A stretch of DNA of 64,000 nt from Halomonas salipaludis (GCF_002286975.1 NZ_NSKB01000004.1:496001-560000), one strand, 5' to 3'; numbered from the stretch's first letter, positions 17,483 through 27,100 are shown. Numbers and translations: made by a program. Notes: generated by a model from the sequence alone, not told the origin.

Positions 17483-19432
17483 TCAACCGGGTAGGCGTAT
17501 GGCACTGAGGGTAGTGAATCGAAGTACGGGCGCCACGGCGCCACGGATGCATGGGACTTGTGCCGCCCGTGGGGGCTGCCCATGATGAGGAACGTTTCTG
17601 ATCGAGAGAGGCCGTGCATGAGCCAGCCCACCGCGCCCCCGTCGCCGCGCCGCGCCGACAGCGAGCTGAGCCTCGCCTGGCAGGCGCTGCAGACGGCGCG
17701 TGACCACCCCTGGGAGCGCGAGCCCGAGCTTGCCCTCCACCGCGACAGCGCGCGTGTGACGCTGGTCCGCGGCGGCCAGTGGCATGCCGTACCGGCTTTG
17801 GGCAGCGCCGCCGGGGCCCTGCTCGACAGCCTGCTGCCGCTGGTCTGCGATGCCGGGCCGCGGGTGGTCGCCCAGCTCGGCCAGAGCCTCGATGGGCGCA
17901 TTGCCACCCACAGCGGCCACTCCCACTACATCAATGGCGTCGAGAGCCGGGTTCACCTGCACCGGCTGCGCGCCCTGGTCGATGCCGTGCTGGTCGGCGC
18001 CGGCACCGCCGACGAAGACGACCCGCAGCTCAGCGTGCGCCACATCGCGGGGCGCCAGCCGCTGCGCGTGGTGCTCGACCCGCGCGGCCGGGTGCCCGCC
18101 GCACGGCGGGTGTTCCAGGACCCGACACTGGCCACCCTGCACCTGCTCGGCGAGGGCGCGGCGGCACCCGACGGGGTCGGCGACCATGTTAGCCACCGCT
18201 GGCTGGCGCGGGACGCCGAGGGCCGCGTGGCCCCCCAGGCGATTATCGCGGCGCTGCAGCAGGCCGGCTGCCGCCGCGTGCTGATCGAGGGCGGCGGCCA
18301 GACCGTATCGCAGTTCATCGCCGCCGGCTGCGTCGACCGCCTGCATCTGCTGGTGGCACCGCTGCTGATCGGCTCCGGCCGCCCCGGACTGTCGCTGCCG
18401 GTCATCGACACCCTCGACCAGGCGCTGCGCCCGTCCGCGCGGCGCTTCGACTGCGGCGACGACACCCTCTTCGATATCGCCCTGCGACCCATCGCTGGCT
18501 GAACCCGGCGCCGCGCTGCGCTTACGCTGCCACCAGCACAGTGCCCCGGGCAGGCTGGCCAGCAGCACCAGCAGCCCATAGCTCACCGACACCGCCACGC
18601 CCTGGGCCGGCGGCAGCCCGACGCTGAGCCAGACCAGCGCCGCGGCGCCCTCGCGGAAGCCCCAGCCAGCCACCGACAGCGGGATCAGCATTGCCAGCAG
18701 CACCGGCGGCAGCAGCGCCAGCAGCGTGGTGGTCGGCAGTTCGACGCCAATCGCCCGCGCCGCGCAGACGAAGATCGCACCATAGCTCGCCAGCACCAGT
18801 AGCGAGCCGCCCAACTGCGCCGGCCAGGCACGCCGACTGAACAGCGCGCGGTGCAGGTCGCCCCCCAGGCCCTTGGCCCAGGCCGGCGCAGTGAAATTAG
18901 CTCGGCACAGCCCCCACCACAACGCCGCGCCTAGCGCAGTCAGGCTAATTGCGACTGCGATTCCCATGCCCACTCCTGGGCGGGTCAGCAGGGCCGCATG
19001 CCACAGCGGCGACAGTGCCAGGATCAACAGCGTGACCAGCGCCAGCACCAGCTGGCCGGAGGCGCGCTCGATGACCACGCCACGCCAGGCCGCGGCGCGC
19101 TGACCGCTGGCCCGGGCATGGCGCCAGGCGCGGGCGGCGTCACCGATCACCGCGCCAGGCAGTACCTGATTGAGAAAGCTGGCCAGGTAGTAGTCGTTGA
19201 TCGCGTGGCGCCAGCCCAGCCCCACCCCGAGGCGCGCCGCGGTAAAGCGCCAGCGCCACGCCGAGACCACCACCTGGGGCAGGCTGAACAGCAGTGCCAG
19301 CAGCACCCAGCCCGGGGCCAGGCGCTGCACTTCGGCGGCCACCTCGGCGGCCTCCAGCCACACCGCCACGCCGATCAGCAGCGCCAGGCTGACCGTCACA
19401 CGCAGCAGGCCCTGCCGCCGCTGGCCGCGCAT
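17483..19432 (-). CDS. Flippase-like (lysylphosphatidylglycerol synthase TM region, UPF0104) membrane protein with an aberrant antisense 3' extension
   Basis: From ATG 19432 the first 310 residues form a typical YbhN/AglD-like protein: hydrophobic helices, WRWRFTAARLGVGLGWRHA near residue 53, FLNQVLPGAVIGDAARAWR near 80 and PLSVAGWGFREGAAALVWL near 260. Members flip or modify lipid-linked substrates. The family normally ends about here (ALCWWQRKR), but the frame has no stop until 17483. It therefore reads 339 further residues antisense through the whole RibD-like gene. That tail looks like antisense coding, not protein. A TAA in another frame right after WWQR suggests loss of the true stop by a small indel. 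The start overlaps the methyltransferase stop (TGATG). Confidence 0.72.
   Translation of the reverse strand: MRGQRRQGLLRVTVSLALLIGVAVWLEAAEVAAEVQRLAPGWVLLALLFSLPQVVVSAWRWRFTAARLGVGLGWRHAINDYYLASFLNQVLPGAVIGDAARAWRHARASGQRAAAWRGVVIERASGQLVLALVTLLILALSPLWHAALLTRPGVGMGIAVAISLTALGAALWWGLCRANFTAPAWAKGLGGDLHRALFSRRAWPAQLGGSLLVLASYGAIFVCAARAIGVELPTTTLLALLPPVLLAMLIPLSVAGWGFREGAAALVWLSVGLPPAQGVAVSVSYGLLVLLASLPGALCWWQRKRSAAPGSASDGSQGDIEEGVVAAVEAPRGRAQRLVEGVDDRQRQSGAAGADQQRCHQQMQAVDAAGGDELRYGLAAALDQHAAAAGLLQRRDNRLGGHAALGVPRQPAVANMVADPVGCRRALAEQVQGGQCRVLEHPPCGGHPAARVEHHAQRLAPRDVAHAELRVVFVGGAGADQHGIDQGAQPVQVNPALDAIDVVGVAAVGGNAPIEALAELGDHPRPGIADQRQQAVEQGPGGAAQSRYGMPLAAADQRHTRAVAVEGKLGLALPGVVTRRLQRLPGEAQLAVGAARRRGRGGLAHARPLSIRNVPHHGQPPRAAQVPCIRGAVAPVLRFTTLSAIRLPG
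17618..18502 (+). CDS. RibD C-terminal-type pyrimidine reductase without deaminase domain
   Basis: A 294-residue protein started at ATG 17618 (GAGAGAGG upstream); an in-frame ATG lies at 17582. From residue 80 it has the RibD reductase/DHFR-like fold: VVAQLGQSLDGRIATHSG, INGVESRVHLHRLRALVDAV, VGAGTADEDDPQLSVR and VLIEGGGQTVSQFIAAG. The zinc-dependent deaminase half (HAE/PCxxC) of bifunctional RibD is absent and replaced by about 75 unrelated residues. It would reduce the ribose of a ribosylaminopyrimidine with NADPH. It is divergent from the RibA-like gene and lies antisense inside the open frame of the flippase-like gene. Confidence 0.87.
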   Translation: MSQPTAPPSPRRADSELSLAWQALQTARDHPWEREPELALHRDSARVTLVRGGQWHAVPALGSAAGALLDSLLPLVCDAGPRVVAQLGQSLDGRIATHSGHSHYINGVESRVHLHRLRALVDAVLVGAGTADEDDPQLSVRHIAGRQPLRVVLDPRGRVPAARRVFQDPTLATLHLLGEGAAAPDGVGDHVSHRWLARDAEGRVAPQAIIAALQQAGCRRVLIEGGGQTVSQFIAAGCVDRLHLLVAPLLIGSGRPGLSLPVIDTLDQALRPSARRFDCGDDTLFDIALRPIAG

Positions 19433-20298
19433 CAGGCGTCGCTCCCGGGCGGCGTCAGCAGCAGGTCGACATGGCCCACCCATACCCCACAGCGGCCGTT
19501 GGCCAGGTCGCGCTGGCGGGTCAGCTGCCAGGCCTCGGTGCGTGCCGCCTGGTCTGGGTACTGCTCGACCGCCGCCGCGGCCCAACCGGCCACCAGCGCC
19601 TGGCCCAGGGTCAGCGCTGCCTCGCTGCCCGGCGCCAGCTGCCACGGACTCGCAGCACGCTCGACCCGATAGCCGTGCGCCTCGAAGGCGCTTGCCAGCG
19701 CCGCCGGCGCCTCTCCACCCAACGCCGCCCCCAGCCCCTTGTCGCGACGTTGATGCTCGCTGAACAGCCCGCGTACCCAATCGTCTTCGGCGTCCTGGCG
19801 CGGCCCGCTAGCATCGCTGAACTGCCAGTCACCGTCGACGCTGAGGGTGAACAGCGCCGGCAATCCACGAGTCGCACAGGCCGCTGCCAGCGACTCGATC
19901 CAGGGCGTTGAGCAGAGATCAAACAGCGCCGAGGCGCAGACCAGCTCGACGCCGTCGAACACGTCTGCCAGCGCACCGGCGTCGGCCAGATCGATACAGC
20001 GGCACTCGATATCGGGCCTATCCTCGCCACCGGCCAGCCGCTGGCGGGCCACCTCGAGCAACTCGGGGTCGTGGTCGACCAGCCGCCAGCGCTGGGGGCC
20101 GGGTAGCCGCGGCGACAGATAGCCAGGATTGCTGGCCCGCCCACAGCCCAGGTCGACCAGGGTTAGCGGTGCCGAGGCCCGGGCACCGGCCAGCCAGTCG
20201 CTGGCGCGCTCGGTAAGCGCGGCGCTGCGGGCGGCGTGATCGGCCGCCTCGCGCAGCGCCAGCCAGTCGCTGGCAAAACGGCTGCCCGACGCATTCAT
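19432..20298 (-). CDS. Class I SAM-dependent methyltransferase
   Basis: A 288-residue cytoplasmic protein. The SAM-binding motif LVDLGCGRASNPGYL is near residue 47, the acidic LVDHDPELLEVARQRL near 73 and CIDLADAGAL near 100. The remainder is unremarkable. It overlaps the GT4 gene upstream by 4 bp and the flippase-like gene downstream by 3 bp, so it is the fourth member of a tightly coupled leftward operon (dehydrogenase, PTPS-like, GT4, methyltransferase, flippase-like). The substrate is unknown; the context suggests modification of a glycosylated small molecule. Confidence 0.8.
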   Translation of the reverse strand: MNASGSRFASDWLALREAADHAARSAALTERASDWLAGARASAPLTLVDLGCGRASNPGYLSPRLPGPQRWRLVDHDPELLEVARQRLAGGEDRPDIECRCIDLADAGALADVFDGVELVCASALFDLCSTPWIESLAAACATRGLPALFTLSVDGDWQFSDASGPRQDAEDDWVRGLFSEHQRRDKGLGAALGGEAPAALASAFEAHGYRVERAASPWQLAPGSEAALTLGQALVAGWAAAAVEQYPDQAARTEAWQLTRQRDLANGRCGVWVGHVDLLLTPPGSDA

Positions 20299-21365
20299 TG
20301 CGACGGGCCTCCCAGGGCGGCGGCAAAGGCGTCACCCGCGGCCTGCCAGTCGGCCTGCTGGGCGCGTGCCGTGATGGCGCCACGCCGTAGCCGACGGCGC
20401 AGTCCGGCATCCTCGAGCCAGCGCCGCAGCGCTTCGCGTAGCGCCTCGACGTCGCCGGGTGGCACCGCCAGCCCGGCGTCCTCGGGCAGGGTATGGCGCA
20501 GCGCGCCGCCGGTGGTGGTGATCACCGGCAGGCCGCGGGCCAGCGCTTCGGTGACCACCATGCCGTAGCCTTCGTAGTGGGAGGGCAGCACGAACAGGTC
20601 GGCGTCGCGGTAGGCCGCGTCCAGGTCCTGGGGCTCGCGCTCGCCGAGCAGCCGCAACTGCTCTGTCAGGCCATGCTCGGCGATGCTGGCGGCAACCCGC
20701 TCGGCGTGGGCCGGGTCGCGGTCGAGGCTGCCGATGCAGTCGCAGGTCCAGCCCGAGGCATCCAGCCCGGCCAGCGCCTCGACCAGCAGGTCGTGGCCCT
20801 TGCGCGGCGTCAGCGTTGCCACGCACAGCAGTCGCTGGGGGTGTCGGTCGTCTTCCAGATCGAGGGCACTGGAGGCGAGCGACGCCGGCTCGACGCCGGG
20901 CTCCACCACCTTAGCGGCAACAATCCCGAAGTCACGCAGCCGTCGGGCGGTGAAGCCACTGGTACTGATCACCCGCGCCACCGTGGCCAGGGCTCGAGCC
21001 TCGCTATCCAACAGCCGCACACGAGTGGCCTCGTCGAGGCCGGTCTCGTCGGCCAGCGGATGATGCACCAGCGCGGTGAGGTCGAGGCGGGCGGCATGCG
21101 CCTCGACCACCTCGGGCAGGCCGCCCATGGCCAGGCCGTCGATGACCACCCGGCGATCGTTGGGCTGGGCGGCGAGTGCCGCCTCCAGGGCGTCCCGGGC
21201 ATGCACGTCGGGGTCGGGGAAGCGCCCCGCCAGGCCCATCACCTCGACCCGCCAGCCGCGCGCCTCGAGGGCGGCGACGATGCGGGCATCATAGACATAG
21301 CCGCCGGTCAGCTGCCGCGGGTCGCCGGCGACGATCAGGCATAGATCGGGCACTTGCGGCATCAC
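20295..21365 (-). CDS. GT4-family glycosyltransferase
   Basis: A 356-residue GT-B glycosyltransferase. The N-terminal half has the donor-independent fold with [19 protein letters not shown] near residue 20. The C-terminal half carries the group 1 signature: [20 protein letters not shown] near 190, [20 protein letters not shown] near 260 (with the nucleotide-sugar Glu) and [12 protein letters not shown]. It likely transfers a sugar from a nucleotide donor in the cytoplasm. Start and stop overlap both neighbours by 4 bp. Acceptor identity is unknown; neighbours suggest a pterin/pyrimidine-like or lipid acceptor. Confidence 0.87.
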   Translation of the reverse strand: MMPQVPDLCLIVAGDPRQLTGGYVYDARIVAALEARGWRVEVMGLAGRFPDPDVHARDALEAALAAQPNDRRVVIDGLAMGGLPEVVEAHAARLDLTALVHHPLADETGLDEATRVRLLDSEARALATVARVISTSGFTARRLRDFGIVAAKVVEPGVEPASLASSALDLEDDRHPQRLLCVATLTPRKGHDLLVEALAGLDASGWTCDCIGSLDRDPAHAERVAASIAEHGLTEQLRLLGEREPQDLDAAYRDADLFVLPSHYEGYGMVVTEALARGLPVITTTGGALRHTLPEDAGLAVPPGDVEALREALRRWLEDAGLRRRLRRGAITARAQQADWQAAGDAFAAALGGPSQ

Positions 21366-21760
21366 AGCTCTCCTTCGTAGCTGGCCCAGGCGATATGCGA
21401 CTCGTGGAGGGTCACCGTCAGCGCCTCCAGGCCACGCCCGCCTTCGCCGAGACGCCCGTCGGCGATCGCCGCCGCGAGGCGCTCGAAGATCACCCGCGCC
21501 ATGAATTCGGTGGTGGTATTGCGCCCCTGGAACTCCTCCAGCTCGTCGAGGTTATGAAAATTGAACTCGGCCAGCAGCGTCGACAGCGTCTCGCTGGCCA
21601 GGCCAATATCGACGATCAGGTCGTCGTCATCCAGCTCACGGCGCTGGAACGTGACGTCGACCACGTAGGTGGCCCCGTGGGTGCGTTGCGCGGGGCCAAA
21701 GATATCGCCGCTAAAGCTATGGGCGATCATGAAGTGGTCACGAACGGTCAAACGATACAT
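21362..21760 (-). CDS. 6-pyruvoyltetrahydropterin synthase/QueD homologue lacking canonical catalytic residues
   Basis: A 132-residue T-fold protein. The opening [12 protein letters not shown] and later [16 protein letters not shown] correspond to the zinc-binding part of PTPS/QueD, but the usual CxxxHGH is AQRTHGA. The catalytic Cys position is therefore Ala24 and the third zinc His is Ala30. His14 and His28 remain, as does a late LHESHIAW segment with the conserved Glu. [15 protein letters not shown] near residue 80 matches the PTxENxA pterin-anchoring region. It overlaps the GT4 gene by 4 bp and follows the dehydrogenase by 24 bp. Canonical pterin synthase activity is doubtful; a new reaction on a related ring is likely. 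Confidence 0.82.
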   Translation of the reverse strand: MYRLTVRDHFMIAHSFSGDIFGPAQRTHGATYVVDVTFQRRELDDDDLIVDIGLASETLSTLLAEFNFHNLDELEEFQGRNTTTEFMARVIFERLAAAIADGRLGEGGRGLEALTVTLHESHIAWASYEGEL

Positions 21761-21784
21761 GCATGGCTCCTCAGGGGAATCGGA

Positions 21785-22768
21785 TCAGGTCGGTGCATAG
21801 CGAATACGGTGGCAGAGCACCCTGCCACCGCCCTGCACCAGGCGCGGCATCTCGTCGGGAAGCGTATCGAACGGCGTCTCGCCGCTGATCAGGGCGTCGA
21901 GCCGCGGATCGGCCAGCAAGCGCAGCGCCAGCTGCATGCGACGGCGAAAGTCCCAGCGCGGCTGGCGCTGCGGTGCAATGCCGCCCACCTGGCTGGAGCG
22001 AAGCGTCAAGCGCTGCGCGTGGAAGGCGCCGCCCAGCGGCAGCGTCACCGTCTGCTCGCCATACCAGCTCATCTCGACCAGAGTGGTCTCGCGGGCGGCC
22101 ACACGCAGGGCAGTTTCCAGCCCTGACGGGTGGCCGCTGGCATGGATCACCAGGTCGTTATCGAGGGGCGCCTCCTCGGGCAGGGCAAAGGGCACGCCCA
22201 GCGCCCGGGCCAGGCCGGCGCGCTCAGGCTCGATATCCACCAGGCATACCTGGGTGCCGGGAATGCCCTGGCATAGCCAGGCCACCAGCGCCCCCACCAC
22301 CCCGGCACCGATCACGCAGATCCGGTCACCGAGCCCGGGGGCGGCGTCCCACACGCCGTTGATCGCTGTCTCGAGGTTGGCCGCCAGCACGGCGCGCTCG
22401 GCGGGCACCTCCTCGGGCAGTGGATGCACGGCGCTGGCCGGCACCACATAGCGCTGCTGATGAGGGTAGAGGCAGAACACCACGCACTCGCGCAGTTCTG
22501 CGGGCCCCTCGACCACGCGCCCCACGCTGGCGTAGCCGTACTTCAGCGGGCCTGGGAACTCCCCCTCCTGGAACGGCGCGCGCATGCGCTGATATTCACT
22601 CGACGGCACCCGGCCGGTGAACACCAGCGATTCGGTGCCCCGGCTGACGCCGCTATACAGCGCCTCTACCAGCACCTCATCGCGGCCTGGCGCCGCCAGG
22701 GGCTGACGTCGCAGCACTCCGTGGCCGGGGGCCTGCGTCCAAAAGGCCATGCTGGTCGTATAAGGCAT
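21785..22768 (-). CDS. MDR-family (zinc-type alcohol dehydrogenase-like, BchC-related) oxidoreductase
   Basis: A 327-residue protein started at MPYTTSMAFWTQ, with CAGGA 8 nt before the ATG. The N-terminal catalytic domain reads ALYSGVSRGTESLVFTGRVP near residue 36, with Ser where zinc alcohol dehydrogenases have Cys, as in the BchC-like group. The Rossmann part has ICVIGAGVVGALVAWL near 148 and LVDIEPERAGLARALG near 175. It probably oxidises or reduces a hydroxyl/keto group with NAD(P). It is the first gene of the leftward cluster operon and shares an AT-rich promoter interval with the rightward phosphatidyltransferase gene. Confidence 0.83.
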   Translation of the reverse strand: MPYTTSMAFWTQAPGHGVLRRQPLAAPGRDEVLVEALYSGVSRGTESLVFTGRVPSSEYQRMRAPFQEGEFPGPLKYGYASVGRVVEGPAELRECVVFCLYPHQQRYVVPASAVHPLPEEVPAERAVLAANLETAINGVWDAAPGLGDRICVIGAGVVGALVAWLCQGIPGTQVCLVDIEPERAGLARALGVPFALPEEAPLDNDLVIHASGHPSGLETALRVAARETTLVEMSWYGEQTVTLPLGGAFHAQRLTLRSSQVGGIAPQRQPRWDFRRRMQLALRLLADPRLDALISGETPFDTLPDEMPRLVQGGGRVLCHRIRYAPT

Positions 22769-22833
22769 ATCGCGGTCCTGCTGATGAGTGGGTCTACTCA
22801 AGACGCTTTTTCGACACTTAGGTTTCAATATCT

Positions 22834-22850
22834 ATACAATATATGTACCA
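22834..22850. promoter_or_regulatory. TATACA/TGTACC repeat in the divergent cluster promoter
   Basis: The interval between the dehydrogenase and phosphatidyltransferase genes is AT-rich and contains TATACAATATATGTACC. Read on the minus strand, GGTACA, TGTATA and TGAAAC recur with an 11-bp spacing. The TATGTAC(C)AAG core also occurs in the opgG promoter region at 11114. The spacing resembles operators of CarH/LitR-type MerR proteins, but this is pattern matching only. Confidence 0.35.
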
Positions 22851-22972
22851 AGATAGACATCTGCATCATTTTTCGCCATCGGCATCACGCTGGTCTAGGC
22901 TAATAGACAAAGGCCCCTAGATCAGCGCGATGCCAAGCCTCCTCCTCCAGCTATAGCGCATAAGAGCCAAGC

Positions 22973-23692
22973 ATGAGCCGGATACTCTCCTCCTCCCCCA
23001 GCGTTCAGCGTCCCTTCGCCGACCTAGCCATCGGCCTAGGCGTGGTGATGATGTTGGCGCAGCTCACCCAGCATGCGTTGACCGCCTCGGGATGGTTGGC
23101 GCTGACCAGCGGCTTGAGCTATCTCATCATCGCCGGACTGGTGGCAGCGGCCTGGACCGGAGAGCTGCGCCGCTTCGGCTGGGCCAACCGCGTGACGCTG
23201 CTGCGCGGCACACTGATCGCGCTGCTCGCCGGTAGCCTATGGTGGCCGACCCTATGGCAGCAACACACCGTCGTCCTGGCCGGGATCGCTGGTGCCGCGT
23301 TGCTGCTCGACGGCATCGACGGCTGGGTGGCCAGGCGCACCGGATCCATCAGCGCCTTCGGTGCGCGCTTCGATATGGAGCTGGATGCGGGATTCATCCT
23401 GCTGCTGTGCCTGGCACTACTGGTGGTGGGCAAGGTCGGCGCCTGGGTGCTACTGATCGGGGGGATGCGCTACGCCTTCGTGGTCAGCGGCCGCCTGTGG
23501 CCCTGGCTGCGGTCACCACTACAGGAGAGCCTGCGCCGCAAGGCGGTCTGCGTGGTCCAGGTGGTCGCCCTGATGGTGGCCCTGCTGCCTAGTGTGTCAG
23601 CCATGCTGGCAAGCCTGATGACGGCACTGGCGCTACTGCTGCTGAGCCTCTCCTTCGCCGTGGACGTCGCCTGGCTTTACCGCCGCCAGTGA
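22973..23692 (+). CDS. CDP-alcohol phosphatidyltransferase family protein
   Basis: A 239-residue inner-membrane protein with about six helices. The family signature is perfect: D-x2-D-G-x2-A-R-x8-G-x3-D-x3-D, beginning LLLDGIDGWVARRTG near residue 103 and ending FDMELD. It transfers a phosphatidyl or other CDP-linked alcohol group to an alcohol acceptor. It is longer at the N-terminus than phosphatidylglycerophosphate synthase and does not look like PssA. It is divergent from the dehydrogenase operon, which suggests co-regulation and a lipid-linked or phosphodiester-containing product. No other gene follows closely; repeats and a riboswitch lie downstream. Confidence 0.86.
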   Translation: MSRILSSSPSVQRPFADLAIGLGVVMMLAQLTQHALTASGWLALTSGLSYLIIAGLVAAAWTGELRRFGWANRVTLLRGTLIALLAGSLWWPTLWQQHTVVLAGIAGAALLLDGIDGWVARRTGSISAFGARFDMELDAGFILLLCLALLVVGKVGAWVLLIGGMRYAFVVSGRLWPWLRSPLQESLRRKAVCVVQVVALMVALLPSVSAMLASLMTALALLLLSLSFAVDVAWLYRRQ

Positions 23693-23716
23693 TTCAACGC
23701 TGAGCGATAGGCGCTG

Positions 23717-23807
23717 GCGAGAGGCCGGAGAGGGGGTTCTATGCCATGGATGGCATAGGTAGCGCCCAGGGAGGGGTTCACAGCGCCCCCTCGTAGGCCT
23801 CTCGCCG
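23717..23807. repeat. Interspersed palindromic repeat, copy A
   Basis: The outer arms GGCGAGAGGCC (23717) and GGCCTCTCGCC (23797) are perfect inverted repeats. Inside is a second palindrome CTATGCC-ATGGAT-GGCATAG followed by GTAGCGCCCAGGGAGGG. The right half matches copies at 24815 and 16240. It resembles extragenic repeats that I associate with Halomonas chromosomes. Confidence 0.7.
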
Positions 23808-23869
23808 GAATCGCCTCGTGCTGCATCAGTAGGCTAGCAACTTTCCACTGGCCTGCTAGACTGGCACCA

Positions 23870-23993
23870 CGCTTGACGGGGTGTCGGTGAATTCCGGCTG
23901 AGATGGCGCAGGGGTATGTCGATCTCTCGACAGCACCCAAGCACTGGTCCCGTTGAACCTGATCCGGCTCGTACCGGCGTAGGAATCAAGCGG
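23870..23993 (+). promoter_or_regulatory. TPP riboswitch upstream of tenA
   Basis: The THI-box landmarks are present in order: CTTGACGGGGTG near 23872, CGGCTGAGAT near 23895, then GTTGAACCTGATCCGG near 23952 and CCGGCGTAGGAATCAAG near 23973. The first and last segments pair to close the P1 stem (GCTTGA with TCAAGC). It should repress tenA when thiamin pyrophosphate is plentiful. No T-run terminator is seen before the gene, so control is probably translational. Confidence 0.92.
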
Positions 23994-24080
23994 CGGCCAG
24001 GCACACCAGCATTACGCCCTTCGTGCGGCCCCTTCCCCTTCGCCCGTGCACCGGATTGCCATACCGCTTCCGGAGGCAAG

Positions 24081-24749
24081 ATGGGCTACCGCTTTACCGA
24101 CCTCACTGCAGCCTGCCAGGACGACTGGCGCGCCTATATCGAGCACGACTTCGTTCGCCAGCTGGGCCAGGGCCACCTCGCCGACGACGCCTTTCGCCAC
24201 TACCTCAAGCAGGACTATCTGTTCCTGATCCATTTCGCCCGGGCCTATGCCCTGGCCGCCTACAAGAGCCCGACGCTGGCCGACCTGCGCCAGGCCCACG
24301 AGGGCTTGAAAGCGATCGTCGACGTCGAACTCGAGCTGCACGTCGGCTACTGCCGGGAGTGGGGCATCAGCGAGCAGCAGCTGGCCGAACTGCCGGAAGC
24401 CCGTGCCACCCTCGCCTATACCCGCTACGTGCTCGACACCGGCAATCGCGGCGACCTGCTCGACCTGCATGTGGCCCTGGCGCCCTGTCTGGTCGGCTAT
24501 GGCGAGATCGCCAACTGGCTGAATGCTCAGCCGGATACCCTGCGTGGCGACGCCAACCCCTATGACGCCTGGATCGCCATGTACGAAGGCGAGGAGTTCC
24601 AGGCCGCCATGCATGCCGAGCTGGCGTGGATCGATGCGCGCCTGGCCGACGTCACGCCGGCCCGCTTCGACGCGCTGACGCGGATCTTCCGCGACGCCAC
24701 GCGACTTGAGATCGACTTCTGGCAGATGGGCTTAGATGGCAGCGATTGA
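24081..24749 (+). CDS. tenA: Thiaminase II / aminopyrimidine aminohydrolase
   Basis: A 222-residue helical protein started at ATG 24081, with CGGAGG 5-9 nt upstream. TenA/THI-4 landmarks are present: FVRQLGQGHLADDAFRHYL near residue 25, QDYLFLIHFARAYALAAYKS near 44, a Cys within ELELHVGYCREWGI near 92, and ALAPCLVGYGEIANWL near 135, where the catalytic Cys lies. It hydrolyses formylaminopyrimidine breakdown products of thiamin to salvage HMP, or cleaves thiamin. It lies between two TPP riboswitches and upstream of thiC, which makes the same HMP moiety de novo. Confidence 0.92.
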   Translation: MGYRFTDLTAACQDDWRAYIEHDFVRQLGQGHLADDAFRHYLKQDYLFLIHFARAYALAAYKSPTLADLRQAHEGLKAIVDVELELHVGYCREWGISEQQLAELPEARATLAYTRYVLDTGNRGDLLDLHVALAPCLVGYGEIANWLNAQPDTLRGDANPYDAWIAMYEGEEFQAAMHAELAWIDARLADVTPARFDALTRIFRDATRLEIDFWQMGLDGSD

Positions 24750-24814
24750 CACCGCTGCCATCAAGTCGAAGTAGAACTGTTGCTACTGCCGCAGGGTGAG
24801 GGGCGCCGGGGGCA

Positions 24815-24905
24815 GGTCGAAGAGGAGGTCCGATTCCAGGGAAGGAATCGGTAGCGTACAGGGAAGTATTTATAGCGCCTCCTCGTAGGCCTACCGCCGG
24901 ATCAG
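24815..24905. repeat. Interspersed palindromic repeat, copy B
   Basis: This copy has the inner palindrome CCGATTCC-AGGGAA-GGAATCGG, then GTAGCGTACAGGGAAGTATT and a right arm AGCGCCTCCTCGTAGGCC. The right arm matches copy A (23791-23807) and the partial copy at 16240. It sits between tenA and the second riboswitch. Confidence 0.65.
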
Positions 24906-24967
24906 CCCCGGGCCAGAGGCAGACACCTAGCAACAGCAACCCTGCCCGCCCTACGACGGTGGGCACC

Positions 24968-25078
24968 ACACGCTTGACGGGGTGCCGTTGAAAACGGCTG
25001 AGATCATGCAGCGCAACGCGCCGAAGCATGGATCCCGTTGAACCTGAACTGGCTAGGACCAGCGTAGGGATCAAGCGA
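24968..25078 (+). promoter_or_regulatory. TPP riboswitch upstream of thiC
   Basis: The landmarks are CACGCTTGACGGGGTGCCG near 24968, ACGGCTGAGATCATG near 24994, GTTGAACCTGAACTGG near 25037 and CCAGCGTAGGGATCAAGCG near 25060, with P1 closed by CGCTTGA and TCAAGCG. Downstream, CTCCCT at 25127-25132 can pair with the thiC ribosome binding site AGGGAG at 25160-25165. That provides a plausible translational off-switch. Confidence 0.93.
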
Positions 25079-25161
25079 CACGCAGCGAGGGCATTCCGCC
25101 TGGCTGCCCCTGTCCTCCCAGCTGTCCTCCCTGACAACGCACAACAGCCGCAATACCCTAG

Positions 25162-27100
<1,939 letters not shown>

